DNA of 64,000 bases, taken from assembly GCF_004028155.1 (NCBI RefSeq), contig NZ_SBII01000002.1, forward strand, positions 62,001 to 126,000. The letters run 5' to 3'. Numbering within the stretch: the stretch's first letter is position 1; the number at the start of each line of letters is the position of its first letter. The translations under genes and the position numbers were made by a program. Under the pieces are notes generated by a model, which saw nothing but the letters and a program-made list of their open reading frames with translations, did not search any database and was not told where the DNA came from. This DNA comes from Flavobacterium cerinum (GTDB lineage Bacteria; Bacteroidota; Bacteroidia; Flavobacteriales; Flavobacteriaceae). This document shows, in pieces, positions 26,566-35,381 of the stretch.

Positions 26566-27414
26566 TTAAAAGAGTTTCTCTTTCATCTTCTTCCAGCGGT
26601 AACTGCGGATAAATTTTGCCTGCTCGTTAGTAACAAGCAATCCCTTACCCGATTGTTTCGCTTTAAGGAAACCGTTAATATAGTCAATAAAGAGAAGCGG
26701 TTTCTTTTTTCTCATAGCAAGTTTCGCTCCCGCAATGGCGGTTATTATAAAACCATAACCAATAGAGTAGAATGCTTCCCCTTGTTTATAGCGTGCAGCC
26801 TTATTATAATTGGCACCTGTGGGTTTAAGGTGCTTTACTTTCAGGCGTTGTACCGTAACCACTTTCCAACCATAAAATTTAGCCAGCAGCTCGTCTACAG
26901 TATCCCAGCCCATAGCAGCACGCAAGCCCCCCATTTGTAAAAACAGTTCTTTACGATAGGCTTTAAAGGCTCCACGGATATGGTCTTTATCGGTAAGGTT
27001 TTCAAGTATCCAGTCACCATTTTTTTCTATGTAAGCAAAACCTCCGGCCATGCCCACTTTCTCATCACTCTTAAAAGCGTTAAGCACAGTTTCAAAATAA
27101 TCAGGAGGAAGGATAAGGTCGGCGTCCAGTTTTACAATAATATCATACTCTTTATCAATTACCTCATATCCTGCCTGAAATGCCTGTATAACCTTACTGC
27201 CGGGCATATGCACCGCATCCGATTTTTTGTTTACCAATGAGATCCATGGATGTTTTTCTGCAAAAGCAGTAACTATGGCAGCAGTACCATCGGTAGAATT
27301 ATCATTTACCACAATAGTTTTAGAAGGAAGCACCGTTTGTTCTGCGAGCGATTGCAGTGTAAGTGCCATAAAGGCTTCTTCGTTGTGCGCGGGAATGATC
27401 GTGTAGTATTTCAT
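26566..27414 (-). CDS. Glycosyltransferase family 2 protein
   Basis: 282 residues from the ATG at 27414. GT-A fold shown by YTIIPAHNEEAFM, VVNDNSTDGTAAI and the metal-binding DADLILPPDYF. The middle has RGAFKAYRKELFLQMGGL and a GWDTVDELLAK acceptor region. The C-terminal part is basic, with no clear membrane helix. It likely acts at the cytoplasmic face on a surface glycan; donor and acceptor are unknown. It is divergent from the next glycosyltransferase, across only about 60 bp. Confidence 0.88.
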   Translation of the reverse strand: MKYYTIIPAHNEEAFMALTLQSLAEQTVLPSKTIVVNDNSTDGTAAIVTAFAEKHPWISLVNKKSDAVHMPGSKVIQAFQAGYEVIDKEYDIIVKLDADLILPPDYFETVLNAFKSDEKVGMAGGFAYIEKNGDWILENLTDKDHIRGAFKAYRKELFLQMGGLRAAMGWDTVDELLAKFYGWKVVTVQRLKVKHLKPTGANYNKAARYKQGEAFYSIGYGFIITAIAGAKLAMRKKKPLLFIDYINGFLKAKQSGKGLLVTNEQAKFIRSYRWKKMKEKLF

Positions 27415-27445
27415 GGTTTGTGCCGAAAATGAATACAAATATCTC

Positions 27446-27453
27446 TATTTTTG
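27446..27453 (+). promoter_or_regulatory. -7 element of the second glycosyltransferase gene
   Basis: TATTTTTG matches TAnnTTTG. It lies downstream of the first in-frame ATG (27413), so translation must begin later, most likely at the TTG at 27476. Confidence 0.5.
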
Positions 27454-27475
27454 TGCTATTAGAAAAGCGGAACCA

Positions 27476-28351
27476 TTGAATAAGAAAGTTTTTGTTGTAT
27501 TAGTAACCTATAATGGGGCTTATTGGATCGATAAGAATATAACTTCGTTGTTAAATTCCCGTTATCCGGTGAGCATAATTGCAATAGACAACAATTCTAC
27601 CGATGATTCTGTCGCACTTCTTAAAAAATATCCTGGGGTGGATCTGATACAGTCTCCCGATAATTTAGGATTCGGCAAAGCCAATAATATTGGTGTGAAA
27701 AAAGCACTTGATCTTGGAGCAGATTATGTTTTTCTTTTAAATCAGGATGCATGGGTGTTTGAAGATACTGTTTCCGGTCTTATTGAAAAAATGGAACAAA
27801 CGGAAGGTTTCGGAATAATGAGCCCAATGCATTTTTCCGGTGATGGTACAACTCTCGATAAAAGCTTTGAGACCTATTTTAAGCGAAAAGCAAGTAGAGT
27901 AGCCTCTCAAAATATTACTGTTGTATCTTTTGTAAATGCCGCTGCCTGGATGATAAGTAGTGAATGCATTGAAAAAGTAGGTTACTTTGAGTCCTTATTT
28001 GGGCATTATGGAGAAGACCGTAATTATTGCGACAGGGTAAGCTATCATAAACTCTTAATTGGTATTGATGAAAATTCCAAAATTTGCCATGATAGGGTAA
28101 TTGTCCGTAATTTTAAGAAGGATGTAATCCAGTCAAAATATAAAATACTTACTTCACTACTCAATATCAATGCAGGTTTGTCTAAAAGTTACCTGCAGGG
28201 GCTAAAGGAAGTTTTTGGCTTGCCAAAATATTTTCTAAAGGCTTATGGTCTTGGCAAGTCAGTGAACATGTTTTTTAGCCTGCTTGGCTATTATATGCGA
28301 TGGGTAGGTGATAGGAACACAATAAAAACAGCTCGTAATAATGCGAAATAA
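27476..28351 (+). CDS. Glycosyltransferase family 2 protein (rhamnosyltransferase-like)
   Basis: 291 residues if translation starts at the TTG at 27476, giving MNKKVFVVLVTYNG. The ATG at 27413 is upstream of the predicted transcription start and would add unrelated residues. GT-A motifs: VTYNGAYWIDKNITSLL, IAIDNNSTDDSVALL, DNLGFGKANNIGV and LLNQDAWV (Asp-x-x near the metal). HYGEDRNYCDRV is the usual acceptor-side motif of WbbL/RfbF-like rhamnosyltransferases. Its stop overlaps the flippase start as TAATG, so the two are coupled and probably serve the same glycan. Confidence 0.85.
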   Translation: MNKKVFVVLVTYNGAYWIDKNITSLLNSRYPVSIIAIDNNSTDDSVALLKKYPGVDLIQSPDNLGFGKANNIGVKKALDLGADYVFLLNQDAWVFEDTVSGLIEKMEQTEGFGIMSPMHFSGDGTTLDKSFETYFKRKASRVASQNITVVSFVNAAAWMISSECIEKVGYFESLFGHYGEDRNYCDRVSYHKLLIGIDENSKICHDRVIVRNFKKDVIQSKYKILTSLLNINAGLSKSYLQGLKEVFGLPKYFLKAYGLGKSVNMFFSLLGYYMRWVGDRNTIKTARNNAK

Positions 28352-29817
28352 TGGATAAAAAAGCATCTGTAAAACAGATTTTTCTCTATTCTCTTATTAA
28401 TTATTTGGGTACGGCGATAGGTATTGTATCTACCGTTTTAATATATCCTAAAGATAAAGAGCTGCTGGGGACTATACGCTATATTGATAACATCTCTCAG
28501 CTATTGTTTCCTATAATGGTATTAGGTGCATCCCATGCGCTTATAAAATTTTATCCGGCACTGGACGAGCATAAGAGGAGACAGCTTTTTAATTACAGCA
28601 TACTTTCTATATGTGTAATAAGCGTTATGGTGCTTGCCGGAGTTATGCTCTATACGGGTATTAGCAACGACAAAAATGATTACCTGTTTTATTTTGCTTT
28701 TCCCATAGCGGTATCGCTTGCATTTGTGGAACTCTTTAGGAAACAGGCTCAGGACCTCCAAAAGCTTGCAGTGCCTACATTGTATGAAAAGATAATCCCT
28801 AAAATTGCATTACCACTTGTTTTCCTTATGTTTCTTAATCACGTAATAGGAGCAGTAGAATCCATGCTGTATTATACAATATGTTACATTGTGGTTTTTG
28901 TACTAACTGCTATTTATCTCTTTAAACATTTTAAACCTGGATTTAATTACCGTTTTAAAACACTTTTTGGCGAAATTTCCAGGCGTGATTATTTTAGGTA
29001 CAGCCTCTATGCTTTTGCAGGAAGCCTTGGTTCTTTACTGGCTTTCAGGATAGACGGCATTGTTATCTTTAATCTTATTTCTGAAGAAGCTAATGGTACT
29101 TTCACCATTGGTGTAAGCCTTGCTTCTGTGCTTCAAATTCCGGCAGTGGGTATGTTTGCGCTCTATGCACCTATAGTCTCAAAACATCTTAAGCTCGGGA
29201 ATTTTGATGAGCTTAATACGAAATACAAAGAAGTAGCAAAGTTGCTTTTCTTTATAGGAGCAGTGTTGTTTAGTTGTATCGTCTTAGGAATTGACGATCT
29301 TTTCCACCTTATGCCTACATACGATAAGATTAAAGACAGTATTCCGATTGTGCTGATCTTGGGCTTTAGTGTGCTTATAAACATGGCTACGGGCTTTAAT
29401 GGCGAAATTATTACCTATTCTAAATACTATAGGTTTAATTTAATAACCATATTGCTGCTCATCTTCCTGAATGTCTCACTAAACCTCTATTTTATCTATT
29501 ATACAAATCTTGGTATTGTTGGCGTGGCTTATGCTTCTTTTCTTTCGATGACTTTATTCAATATCTCGAAATTGGTCTTTATTCATAAGAAGTTCGGATT
29601 GCTTCCATTTGATGCCAATTTTGGTAAACTGGCATTGGTATTTATCGCATCAGGCGTTGCAATTTATTTCCTGCCAAATTCTGAATCTCATTTTATAAAC
29701 CTCGTTTATAAGACAGGACTCTCCTTGGCAATTAACATAACAGCCATATACAAATTAAGGCTCATCTTCCAGGTAAACCAATGGATAGATAAAGCCTTAA
29801 AAGTTATAAGAAAATAA
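28351..29817 (+). CDS. Wzx-like polysaccharide flippase (lipopolysaccharide biosynthesis / MATE-like)
   Basis: 488-residue integral membrane protein with about 12-14 predicted helices. The N-terminus (ASVKQIFLYSLINYLGTAIGIVST) and FAGSLGSLLAFRIDGIVI in the middle are typical of the polysaccharide-transporter (PST) group. It probably flips lipid-linked oligosaccharide across the inner membrane. Its start overlaps the preceding glycosyltransferase. No polymerase or ligase is nearby, so this is only part of a glycan pathway. A hairpin terminator follows. Confidence 0.88.
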   Translation: MDKKASVKQIFLYSLINYLGTAIGIVSTVLIYPKDKELLGTIRYIDNISQLLFPIMVLGASHALIKFYPALDEHKRRQLFNYSILSICVISVMVLAGVMLYTGISNDKNDYLFYFAFPIAVSLAFVELFRKQAQDLQKLAVPTLYEKIIPKIALPLVFLMFLNHVIGAVESMLYYTICYIVVFVLTAIYLFKHFKPGFNYRFKTLFGEISRRDYFRYSLYAFAGSLGSLLAFRIDGIVIFNLISEEANGTFTIGVSLASVLQIPAVGMFALYAPIVSKHLKLGNFDELNTKYKEVAKLLFFIGAVLFSCIVLGIDDLFHLMPTYDKIKDSIPIVLILGFSVLINMATGFNGEIITYSKYYRFNLITILLLIFLNVSLNLYFIYYTNLGIVGVAYASFLSMTLFNISKLVFIHKKFGLLPFDANFGKLALVFIASGVAIYFLPNSESHFINLVYKTGLSLAINITAIYKLRLIFQVNQWIDKALKVIRK

Positions 29818-29822
29818 GATAT

Positions 29823-29860
29823 ATCAGTATTTAAAGGCTGTTGAGTTTTTAAATACTGAT
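29823..29860. terminator. Terminator between flippase and KAS III genes
   Basis: Perfect 13-bp stem ATCAGTATTTAAA/TTTAAATACTGAT, 12-base loop, then TCTATTTTTG. Confidence 0.7.
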
Positions 29861-29873
29861 TCTATTTTTGTAA

Positions 29874-30938
29874 TTACATTTTGTATACAAAAGCATTGAT
29901 GTTCATACCAGATCCAACTGATGCAAATAATACAACATCACCTTTGTTCAATTGCTGATTCTTTAAATGGTTTTTAACCATTAAATCATACAGCGTTGGT
30001 ATAGTCGCTACACTGCTGTTGCCTAATTTACCAATGCACATAGGCATAACATGTTCAGTAGGCGTGAGGTCATATAGTTTAAAGAAACGCTGAACGATAG
30101 CCTCATCCATCTTTTCATTAGCCTGGTGAATAAGTATCTTTTTAAGATCTTTAATATCTATACCGCTGTTATCTAAACATTCCTTCATTGCAAGAGGTAC
30201 CTGCTTTAAGGCAAACTCATATATTTTACGGCCGTGCATTTTTATATAACGCACATCATCATCATGACCATGACTGGTGTTAAATGAGTTGCCAAAATAA
30301 AGAAAGTAAGCTTCATCATAAGTAAATGAGGCTGTTTCATGGGCAAGTATACCACCTTCTTCTTCACTGGCTTCTATAATTGTTGCTCCGGCACCGTCAG
30401 AATAAATCATAGTATCCCTATCGTGCGGGTCTACAACACGAGAAAGTGTTTCTGCTCCAATTACAAGGCATTTTTTTGCCATGCCAGCTTTTATATATGC
30501 CTGTGCCTGTATAACGCCTTCAACCCATCCAGGGCATCCAAACAATATATCATAGGCAACGCATTTAGGATTTTTAATCTTAAGATTATGCTTTACCCTT
30601 GCCGCAAGACAGGGCACCATATCACCTTGTATAGCACCACTCTTTACATTACCAAAGTTGTGGGCCATAATAATATAGTCAAGCGTTTCAGGGTCTATGC
30701 CCGAATCTTTAATGGCCTTTTCGGCTGCAAAAAAGGCTATATCTGAAGTTAACAGATTATCTTCCACATAACGGCGCTCTTCAATGCCGGTGATCTGCTT
30801 AAACTTTTCAGTAATTATTTCGTTAGAATAATTAAGCGGAGTGCCATCGTCATTTAGGAATACATGCTTTGCGAAGTCAAGATTTGTGACGGTTCGGTTA
30901 GGTATATAACTGCCTGAACCTGTAATTCTGATACTCAT
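29874..30938 (-). CDS. 3-oxoacyl-ACP synthase III (KAS III) family protein
   Basis: 354 residues from the ATG at 30938 (MSIRITGSGSYIP); an upstream ATG at 30971 adds unrelated residues. Thiolase-fold condensing enzyme with a complete triad: Cys135 in DILFGCPGW, His271 in IHQANEKMDEA and Asn307 in GKLGNSSVATIPT. It thus should condense an acyl-thioester with a malonyl-type extender. It stands alone, away from fatty-acid genes, and there is a Flavobacterium fabH-plsX locus elsewhere in known genomes, so a specialised role (branched or aryl lipid, or pigment) is possible. Substrate cannot be told from sequence. Confidence 0.85.
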   Translation of the reverse strand: MSIRITGSGSYIPNRTVTNLDFAKHVFLNDDGTPLNYSNEIITEKFKQITGIEERRYVEDNLLTSDIAFFAAEKAIKDSGIDPETLDYIIMAHNFGNVKSGAIQGDMVPCLAARVKHNLKIKNPKCVAYDILFGCPGWVEGVIQAQAYIKAGMAKKCLVIGAETLSRVVDPHDRDTMIYSDGAGATIIEASEEEGGILAHETASFTYDEAYFLYFGNSFNTSHGHDDDVRYIKMHGRKIYEFALKQVPLAMKECLDNSGIDIKDLKKILIHQANEKMDEAIVQRFFKLYDLTPTEHVMPMCIGKLGNSSVATIPTLYDLMVKNHLKNQQLNKGDVVLFASVGSGMNINAFVYKM

Positions 30939-31057
30939 GTTCTCCTGTAATTTTAAAGCTAAGTTAAACATTTAAATGATATACGGAAGTCAAAACTGCT
31001 ATGCGTGCATATTATTTAAATAAAAACTGCATATTTGTTATAAATTTTCCGAAAGTC

Positions 31058-31435
31058 TTAATTTATAGGGGTCGATAATTTTATTTTCATAATGGTAGCT
31101 ATAGATAATGCACGCGTTTTTATTTTTTCTGCATTAGCTCCTGAGAATAAACTATTTGTGGTTTCTTCAAAATGTTTCAGCCAGGTAGCAAAGTGTTCGT
31201 CAGTAAGTTTTTCTTTGCTGTTAAGGCCTAAATGTACCTGCATTACATTGTTGCGGTAGCCGCCTGTATGAAAAATACTAAGTTCCCAAAAATCTGTAAT
31301 TATTGGCAAATGTTCTTCCAGGTTAATTCCGGCAACATCGGTAAAAATATAATTAATGGTGTCGTCTTTTAGTAGTCTGTTATAAAACTCTCTCATTAAT
31401 ACTTCGAGATCGGCACGTGTTTCAATATCTTTCAT
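31058..31435 (-). CDS. Group III truncated haemoglobin
   Basis: 125-residue cytoplasmic globin, from the ATG at 31435 (MKDIETRADLEVLMREFYN). The 2-over-2 globin pattern shows in FTDVAGINLEEHLPIITDFWELSIF, with Trp at the conserved FW position, then Asn/Gln residues and HLGLNSKEKLTDEHFATWLKHFEE. The proximal histidine is likely in HLGL, and the ending IMKIKLS fits. The lack of Gly-Gly helix-breaking motifs points to group III. In other bacteria these proteins help handle oxygen or nitric oxide. A 19-bp palindrome with a Crp/Fnr-like core precedes the gene. Confidence 0.85.
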   Translation of the reverse strand: MKDIETRADLEVLMREFYNRLLKDDTINYIFTDVAGINLEEHLPIITDFWELSIFHTGGYRNNVMQVHLGLNSKEKLTDEHFATWLKHFEETTNSLFSGANAEKIKTRALSIATIMKIKLSTPIN

Positions 31436-31476
31436 GATAATGGTATTTGCTGTAAATGTCACAAATTAGCGCTAAT

Positions 31477-31495
31477 TGATATATGACATATATCA
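31477..31495. promoter_or_regulatory. Palindrome upstream of the truncated haemoglobin
   Basis: Perfect arms TGATATAT and ATATATCA around GAC. Within it TGACATATATCA fits TGACnTAnATCA, which is also what the two boxes near the Crp/Fnr gene read on one strand. No clear TAnnTTTG element lies at the 33-bp distance seen there, so the role (activator or repressor) is open. Confidence 0.45.
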
Positions 31496-31550
31496 TGCCA
31501 TGAATAATTTTTTAAAGCGTTGCAATTTATATGATTTACATTAAAAAAGA

Positions 31551-31574
31551 AAAGGCTGCCATTTGGCAGCCTTT
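31551..31574 (-). terminator. Terminator after gcvP
   Basis: Perfect 10-bp stem AAAGGCTGCC/GGCAGCCTTT with a 4-base loop, followed by TCTTTTTT on the minus strand. Confidence 0.9.
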
Positions 31575-31577
31575 GTA

Positions 31578-34427
31578 TTAGTTTTCCATGTAAGCCTCAA
31601 TTGGCGCACAAGAACAAACAAGGTTCCTGTCTCCATAGGCATCATCAACCCTGCGTACACCAGGCCAGAATTTGTTCTCATGAAGATACTCCATCGGGAA
31701 TGCCGCTTTTTCTCTTGTATAAGGTAAATCCCAGTTATCAGTAGTAAGCATTGCTAATGTATGTGGTGAATTTTTCAATACATTGTTTTTATCATCGGCT
31801 GTAGCCTCTTCAATTTCCTTACGGATAGAGATCATAGCATCACAAAAACGGTCCAGCTCTTCAAGGTTTTCACTTTCAGTAGGCTCGATCATTAATGTTC
31901 CTGCAACCGGGAAAGATACGGTAGGAGCATGGAAACCATAATCCATCAAACGTTTTGCGATATCCGTTACCTCAATTCCGTTAGCTTTAAATGGACGGCA
32001 TTCAATGATCATTTCGTGAGCAGCTCTTCCCATTTCTCCACTGTAAAGTGTGTCAAAGTGACCGCTTAATCTTTCTTTAATGTAGTTTGCGTTTAATATA
32101 GCATGCTGAGTAGAACTCTTAAGTCCTTCTTCACCAAGCATAGTAATGTAGCCGTAAGAGATAAGGCAAACCAGTGCAGAACCCCAAGGAGCTGCAGAGA
32201 TCGCTGTGATCGCTGTACTACCACCTGTAGGTATAACCGGGTTTGTAGGTAAGAACGGAACTAAATGTTCTGCAACACAAATTGGTCCAACACCTGGTCC
32301 ACCACCACCGTGAGGGATAGCAAATGTTTTGTGAAGGTTAAGGTGGCAAACGTCTGCACCAATAGTTGCAGGGTTTGTTAAACCTACCTGTGCATTCATG
32401 TTAGCACCATCCATATAAACCTGACCGCCATTTTCATGGATCATTTTTGTGATCTCGATAATAGAAGCCTCATATACACCATGTGTAGAAGGGTAAGTTA
32501 CCATTAAACACGCAAGGTTGTCTTTATATTGTATTGCTTTTGCTCTTAAATCTTCAACGTCGATATTTCCGTTTTCAGATGTTTTTGTAACTACAACCTG
32601 CATACCTGCCATAGTAGCGGTAGCCGGGTTAGTTCCGTGAGCAGAAGCTGGTATAAGTGCAATGTTTCTGTGGTGATCACCACGAGACTGGTGGTAGGCA
32701 CGGATAACCATTAATCCGGCATATTCACCTTGTGCACCAGAGTTTGGCTGTAATGTAGTACCGGCAAAACCAGTAATAACATTAAGCTGCTCCTCTAATT
32801 TTTTAAGCATTGCCTGATATCCCTGTGCCTGCTCAAGTGGAGCAAACGGGTGAAGGTTGTTCCAGTTTGGCATACTTAGCGGCAGCATTTCTGATGCAGC
32901 ATTTAGCTTCATGGTACAAGATCCAAGAGAGATCATAGAGTGGTTAAGGGCAAGGTCAAGACGCTCCAGTTTTTTAATGTAGCGCATTATTGCCGTTTCA
33001 CTATGGTATTTGTTAAACACATCGTGTGTAAGGAATGTGCTTGTTCTGTTTAATGAAGCAGGAATAGTGTTTACGTCTCCAAGAGCAGATACCGTTTCGG
33101 CAGTTGTTCCGGTAGCTTCAGCAAATACAGCAAGTATATCGTTAACGTCTTTTGTAGAAGTAGTTTCGTTAAAAGAGATCGATACAGTATCGTTATCTAC
33201 ATAGTAGAAGTTAATTTCTTTTTTCTCGGCAGCAGCTTTTACTTTAGCAGCATCCGCTTTTACAAGGATAGTGTCAAAGAAAGAAGTGTTAGTCTGAGTA
33301 ATACCCATTTTGCTAAGTGCTCCTGCAGTTGTAGTTGCAGAGCGGTGTACTTTGTCTGCAATGTACCCTAATCCCTGCGGACCATGGTAAACAGCATACA
33401 TACCTGCCATAACAGCAAGAAGTACCTGAGCGGTACAAATGTTAGAGGTAGCTTTTTCACGCTTAATGTGCTGCTCACGTGTTTGAAGTGCCATACGTAA
33501 TGCGCGGTTACCGTTAGCATCAACCGTTACACCAATGATCCTTCCCGGCATACTTCTTTTGTACTCTTCTTTAGTAGCAAAGAATGCAGCGTGAGGTCCA
33601 CCGTAACCCATTGGGATACCAAAACGTTGTGTAGTACCTACAACAACATCAGCACCCATTTCTCCAGGAGAAGTAAGTTTTACTAAGCTCAATATATCTG
33701 CAGCAACTGCGATCTTGATTTCGTTTTCTTTCGCTTTAGAGATAAAAGCAGCATAGTCATAAACCTGGCCGTATTTACCTGGATACTGTAGTATAGCACC
33801 AAAGAAATCGTTACCAAATTCAAATGTTTCGTGATTACCTATTATAAGCTCAACACCAATTGGTGTAGAACGTGTTTGAAGTACCGAAAGTGTTTGTGGC
33901 AATATCTCTTCAGAAACGAAGAATTTATTAGCATTGCTTTTCTTTTTGTCACGTGTACGCACATCAAACAAAAGGGCCATAGCCTCTGCAGCTGCTGTAC
34001 TTTCGTCAAGAAGAGAAGCATTTGCTATCTCCATGCCTGTAAGCTCTATAACCGTAGTTTGGTAGTTTAACAATGCTTCAAGACGCCCTTGAGCGATCTC
34101 TGCCTGGTAAGGCGTATAAGCAGTATACCATCCAGGGTTTTCAAAAATGTTTCTCTGGATAGGTGCAGGTACAATAGCAGGGTGGTAACCCAAACCGATG
34201 TAAGACCTGTAAATTTTATTCTTATTACCTAATTGCTGAATATGGTTAGCATATTCGTATTCTGTCATTGCAGGCTCCAGGTTTAATGGTGCCTTAAGAC
34301 GGATATCATCCGGTAGTGTTTCGTATATCAGTTGGTCAATAGATTCGACACCAATGGTCTTGAACATGTGTTGCAGGTCGTTCTCTCTCGGGCCAATGTG
34401 TCTTAAAGCAAAAGCATCTGTTCTCAT
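31578..34427 (-). CDS. gcvP: Glycine dehydrogenase (decarboxylating), P protein of the glycine cleavage system
   Basis: 949-residue fused P protein (both halves in one chain), which decarboxylates glycine and transfers methylamine to the lipoyl H protein. The start is MRTDAFALRHIGP; the earlier in-frame ATG at 34457 overlaps the -7 element. The N-terminal half has RHIGPRENDLQHM and YHPAIVPAPIQRN. The PLP lysine is Lys700 in HLNLHKTFAIPHGG, followed by the glycine loop GGPGVGPI. The end SCAPIEAYMEN is typical. T and H proteins are not in the window. Confidence 0.97.
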   Translation of the reverse strand: MRTDAFALRHIGPRENDLQHMFKTIGVESIDQLIYETLPDDIRLKAPLNLEPAMTEYEYANHIQQLGNKNKIYRSYIGLGYHPAIVPAPIQRNIFENPGWYTAYTPYQAEIAQGRLEALLNYQTTVIELTGMEIANASLLDESTAAAEAMALLFDVRTRDKKKSNANKFFVSEEILPQTLSVLQTRSTPIGVELIIGNHETFEFGNDFFGAILQYPGKYGQVYDYAAFISKAKENEIKIAVAADILSLVKLTSPGEMGADVVVGTTQRFGIPMGYGGPHAAFFATKEEYKRSMPGRIIGVTVDANGNRALRMALQTREQHIKREKATSNICTAQVLLAVMAGMYAVYHGPQGLGYIADKVHRSATTTAGALSKMGITQTNTSFFDTILVKADAAKVKAAAEKKEINFYYVDNDTVSISFNETTSTKDVNDILAVFAEATGTTAETVSALGDVNTIPASLNRTSTFLTHDVFNKYHSETAIMRYIKKLERLDLALNHSMISLGSCTMKLNAASEMLPLSMPNWNNLHPFAPLEQAQGYQAMLKKLEEQLNVITGFAGTTLQPNSGAQGEYAGLMVIRAYHQSRGDHHRNIALIPASAHGTNPATATMAGMQVVVTKTSENGNIDVEDLRAKAIQYKDNLACLMVTYPSTHGVYEASIIEITKMIHENGGQVYMDGANMNAQVGLTNPATIGADVCHLNLHKTFAIPHGGGGPGVGPICVAEHLVPFLPTNPVIPTGGSTAITAISAAPWGSALVCLISYGYITMLGEEGLKSSTQHAILNANYIKERLSGHFDTLYSGEMGRAAHEMIIECRPFKANGIEVTDIAKRLMDYGFHAPTVSFPVAGTLMIEPTESENLEELDRFCDAMISIRKEIEEATADDKNNVLKNSPHTLAMLTTDNWDLPYTREKAAFPMEYLHENKFWPGVRRVDDAYGDRNLVCSCAPIEAYMEN

Positions 34428-34456
34428 GTGTTTCGTGTGCGTTGTTTTTAGAGGCA

Positions 34457-34464
34457 CAAAATTA
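34457..34464 (-). promoter_or_regulatory. -7 element of gcvP
   Basis: The minus strand reads TAATTTTG, a TAnnTTTG match, giving a start near 34450 and a leader of about 23 nt. That is too short for a glycine riboswitch. Confidence 0.55.
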
Positions 34465-34562
34465 GTTATTTATATTGAAATTTTAATGCCTTTTTTCATT
34501 GGAATTTTGTGATATTTTCAGCTTAAATCCGTTGTTGTTAAGAGATTGATTATTTTTGTGAT

Positions 34563-35381
34563 ATGAAGACCCTAAAACGCCTCTTTAACATCTATATCTA
34601 CGGTAGTATGCATGTAGGGTTATCTGTATTTGCCTTAGTGCTAATGACCAACCATATGCTGTACCTCCCTTTTAACCCGGCTGTTGCTGTTTTTGCGTTT
34701 TGCGGTACGATGTTCAGTTATAATTTTATGAAGTACGAAAGTGTCATCAGGCATAAAAAACCGCTAAACAATCACCTTAAGGTAATATTTAGTTTAACTG
34801 CTGTGGCATTTTTAGGAGCCTGTATAAGTTTTTTGTTTTTAGAAAGAGTAACACAAATAACTGCTGTTGCCTTCTTCGGGCTCACAGCACTTTATACCGT
34901 TCCGTTTTTTCCTAACACAAAAAACCTGCGAAACTGGAGCGGAATTAAGATCTATATCGTTGCATTATGCTGGGCGGGAATAACTATAGTACTCCCTTTA
35001 ATGGATGCCAATGTGCCCATTACCACCGATGCCTACCTGAAATTTGGACAGCGATTCCTACTGGTCATTGTACTTATATTGATTTTTGAGATCATCGATC
35101 TAAGTGAAGATGATCCGTTCCTTAAAACAGTACCTCAGCAAATTGGCGTAAAGAGAACCAAATGGCTCAACTTGTGTTTACTGGTGCCTCTTTTCTTTTT
35201 GGAGTTCTTTAAAAGCACGGTAGATCCCCGCCAGCTTGTTGCAAATTTCTGCCTTGCCGTTACGGCAGCACTTTTTACCATTTATGCGCACCCAAACCGC
35301 AATAAATATTATACGCTGTTTTGGGTAGAGAGTATCCCTATATTTTGGTTAGGATTAGTAATACTCGTTAACTATTTATAA
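34563..35381 (+). CDS. UbiA-like integral membrane protein
   Basis: 272 residues with about eight predicted helices. The middle-to-late loop DLSEDDPFLKTVPQQIGVKRTKWL looks like the second conserved loop of UbiA prenyltransferases (Asp-rich, then KT-P and G). The first loop, where UbiA enzymes have NDxxDxxxD, reads YNFMKYESVIRHKK and lacks the aspartates. It may therefore be a divergent or non-prenyl-transferring relative. Function unknown. Its stop overlaps the convergent TIGR01777 gene by 6 bp. Confidence 0.6.
   Translation: MKTLKRLFNIYIYGSMHVGLSVFALVLMTNHMLYLPFNPAVAVFAFCGTMFSYNFMKYESVIRHKKPLNNHLKVIFSLTAVAFLGACISFLFLERVTQITAVAFFGLTALYTVPFFPNTKNLRNWSGIKIYIVALCWAGITIVLPLMDANVPITTDAYLKFGQRFLLVIVLILIFEIIDLSEDDPFLKTVPQQIGVKRTKWLNLCLLVPLFFLEFFKSTVDPRQLVANFCLAVTAALFTIYAHPNRNKYYTLFWVESIPIFWLGLVILVNYL

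Noticed and set aside
34428..34562. Glycine riboswitch in front of gcvP
   Set aside because: The predicted leader is about 23 nt, too short, and no conserved aptamer sequence is seen.
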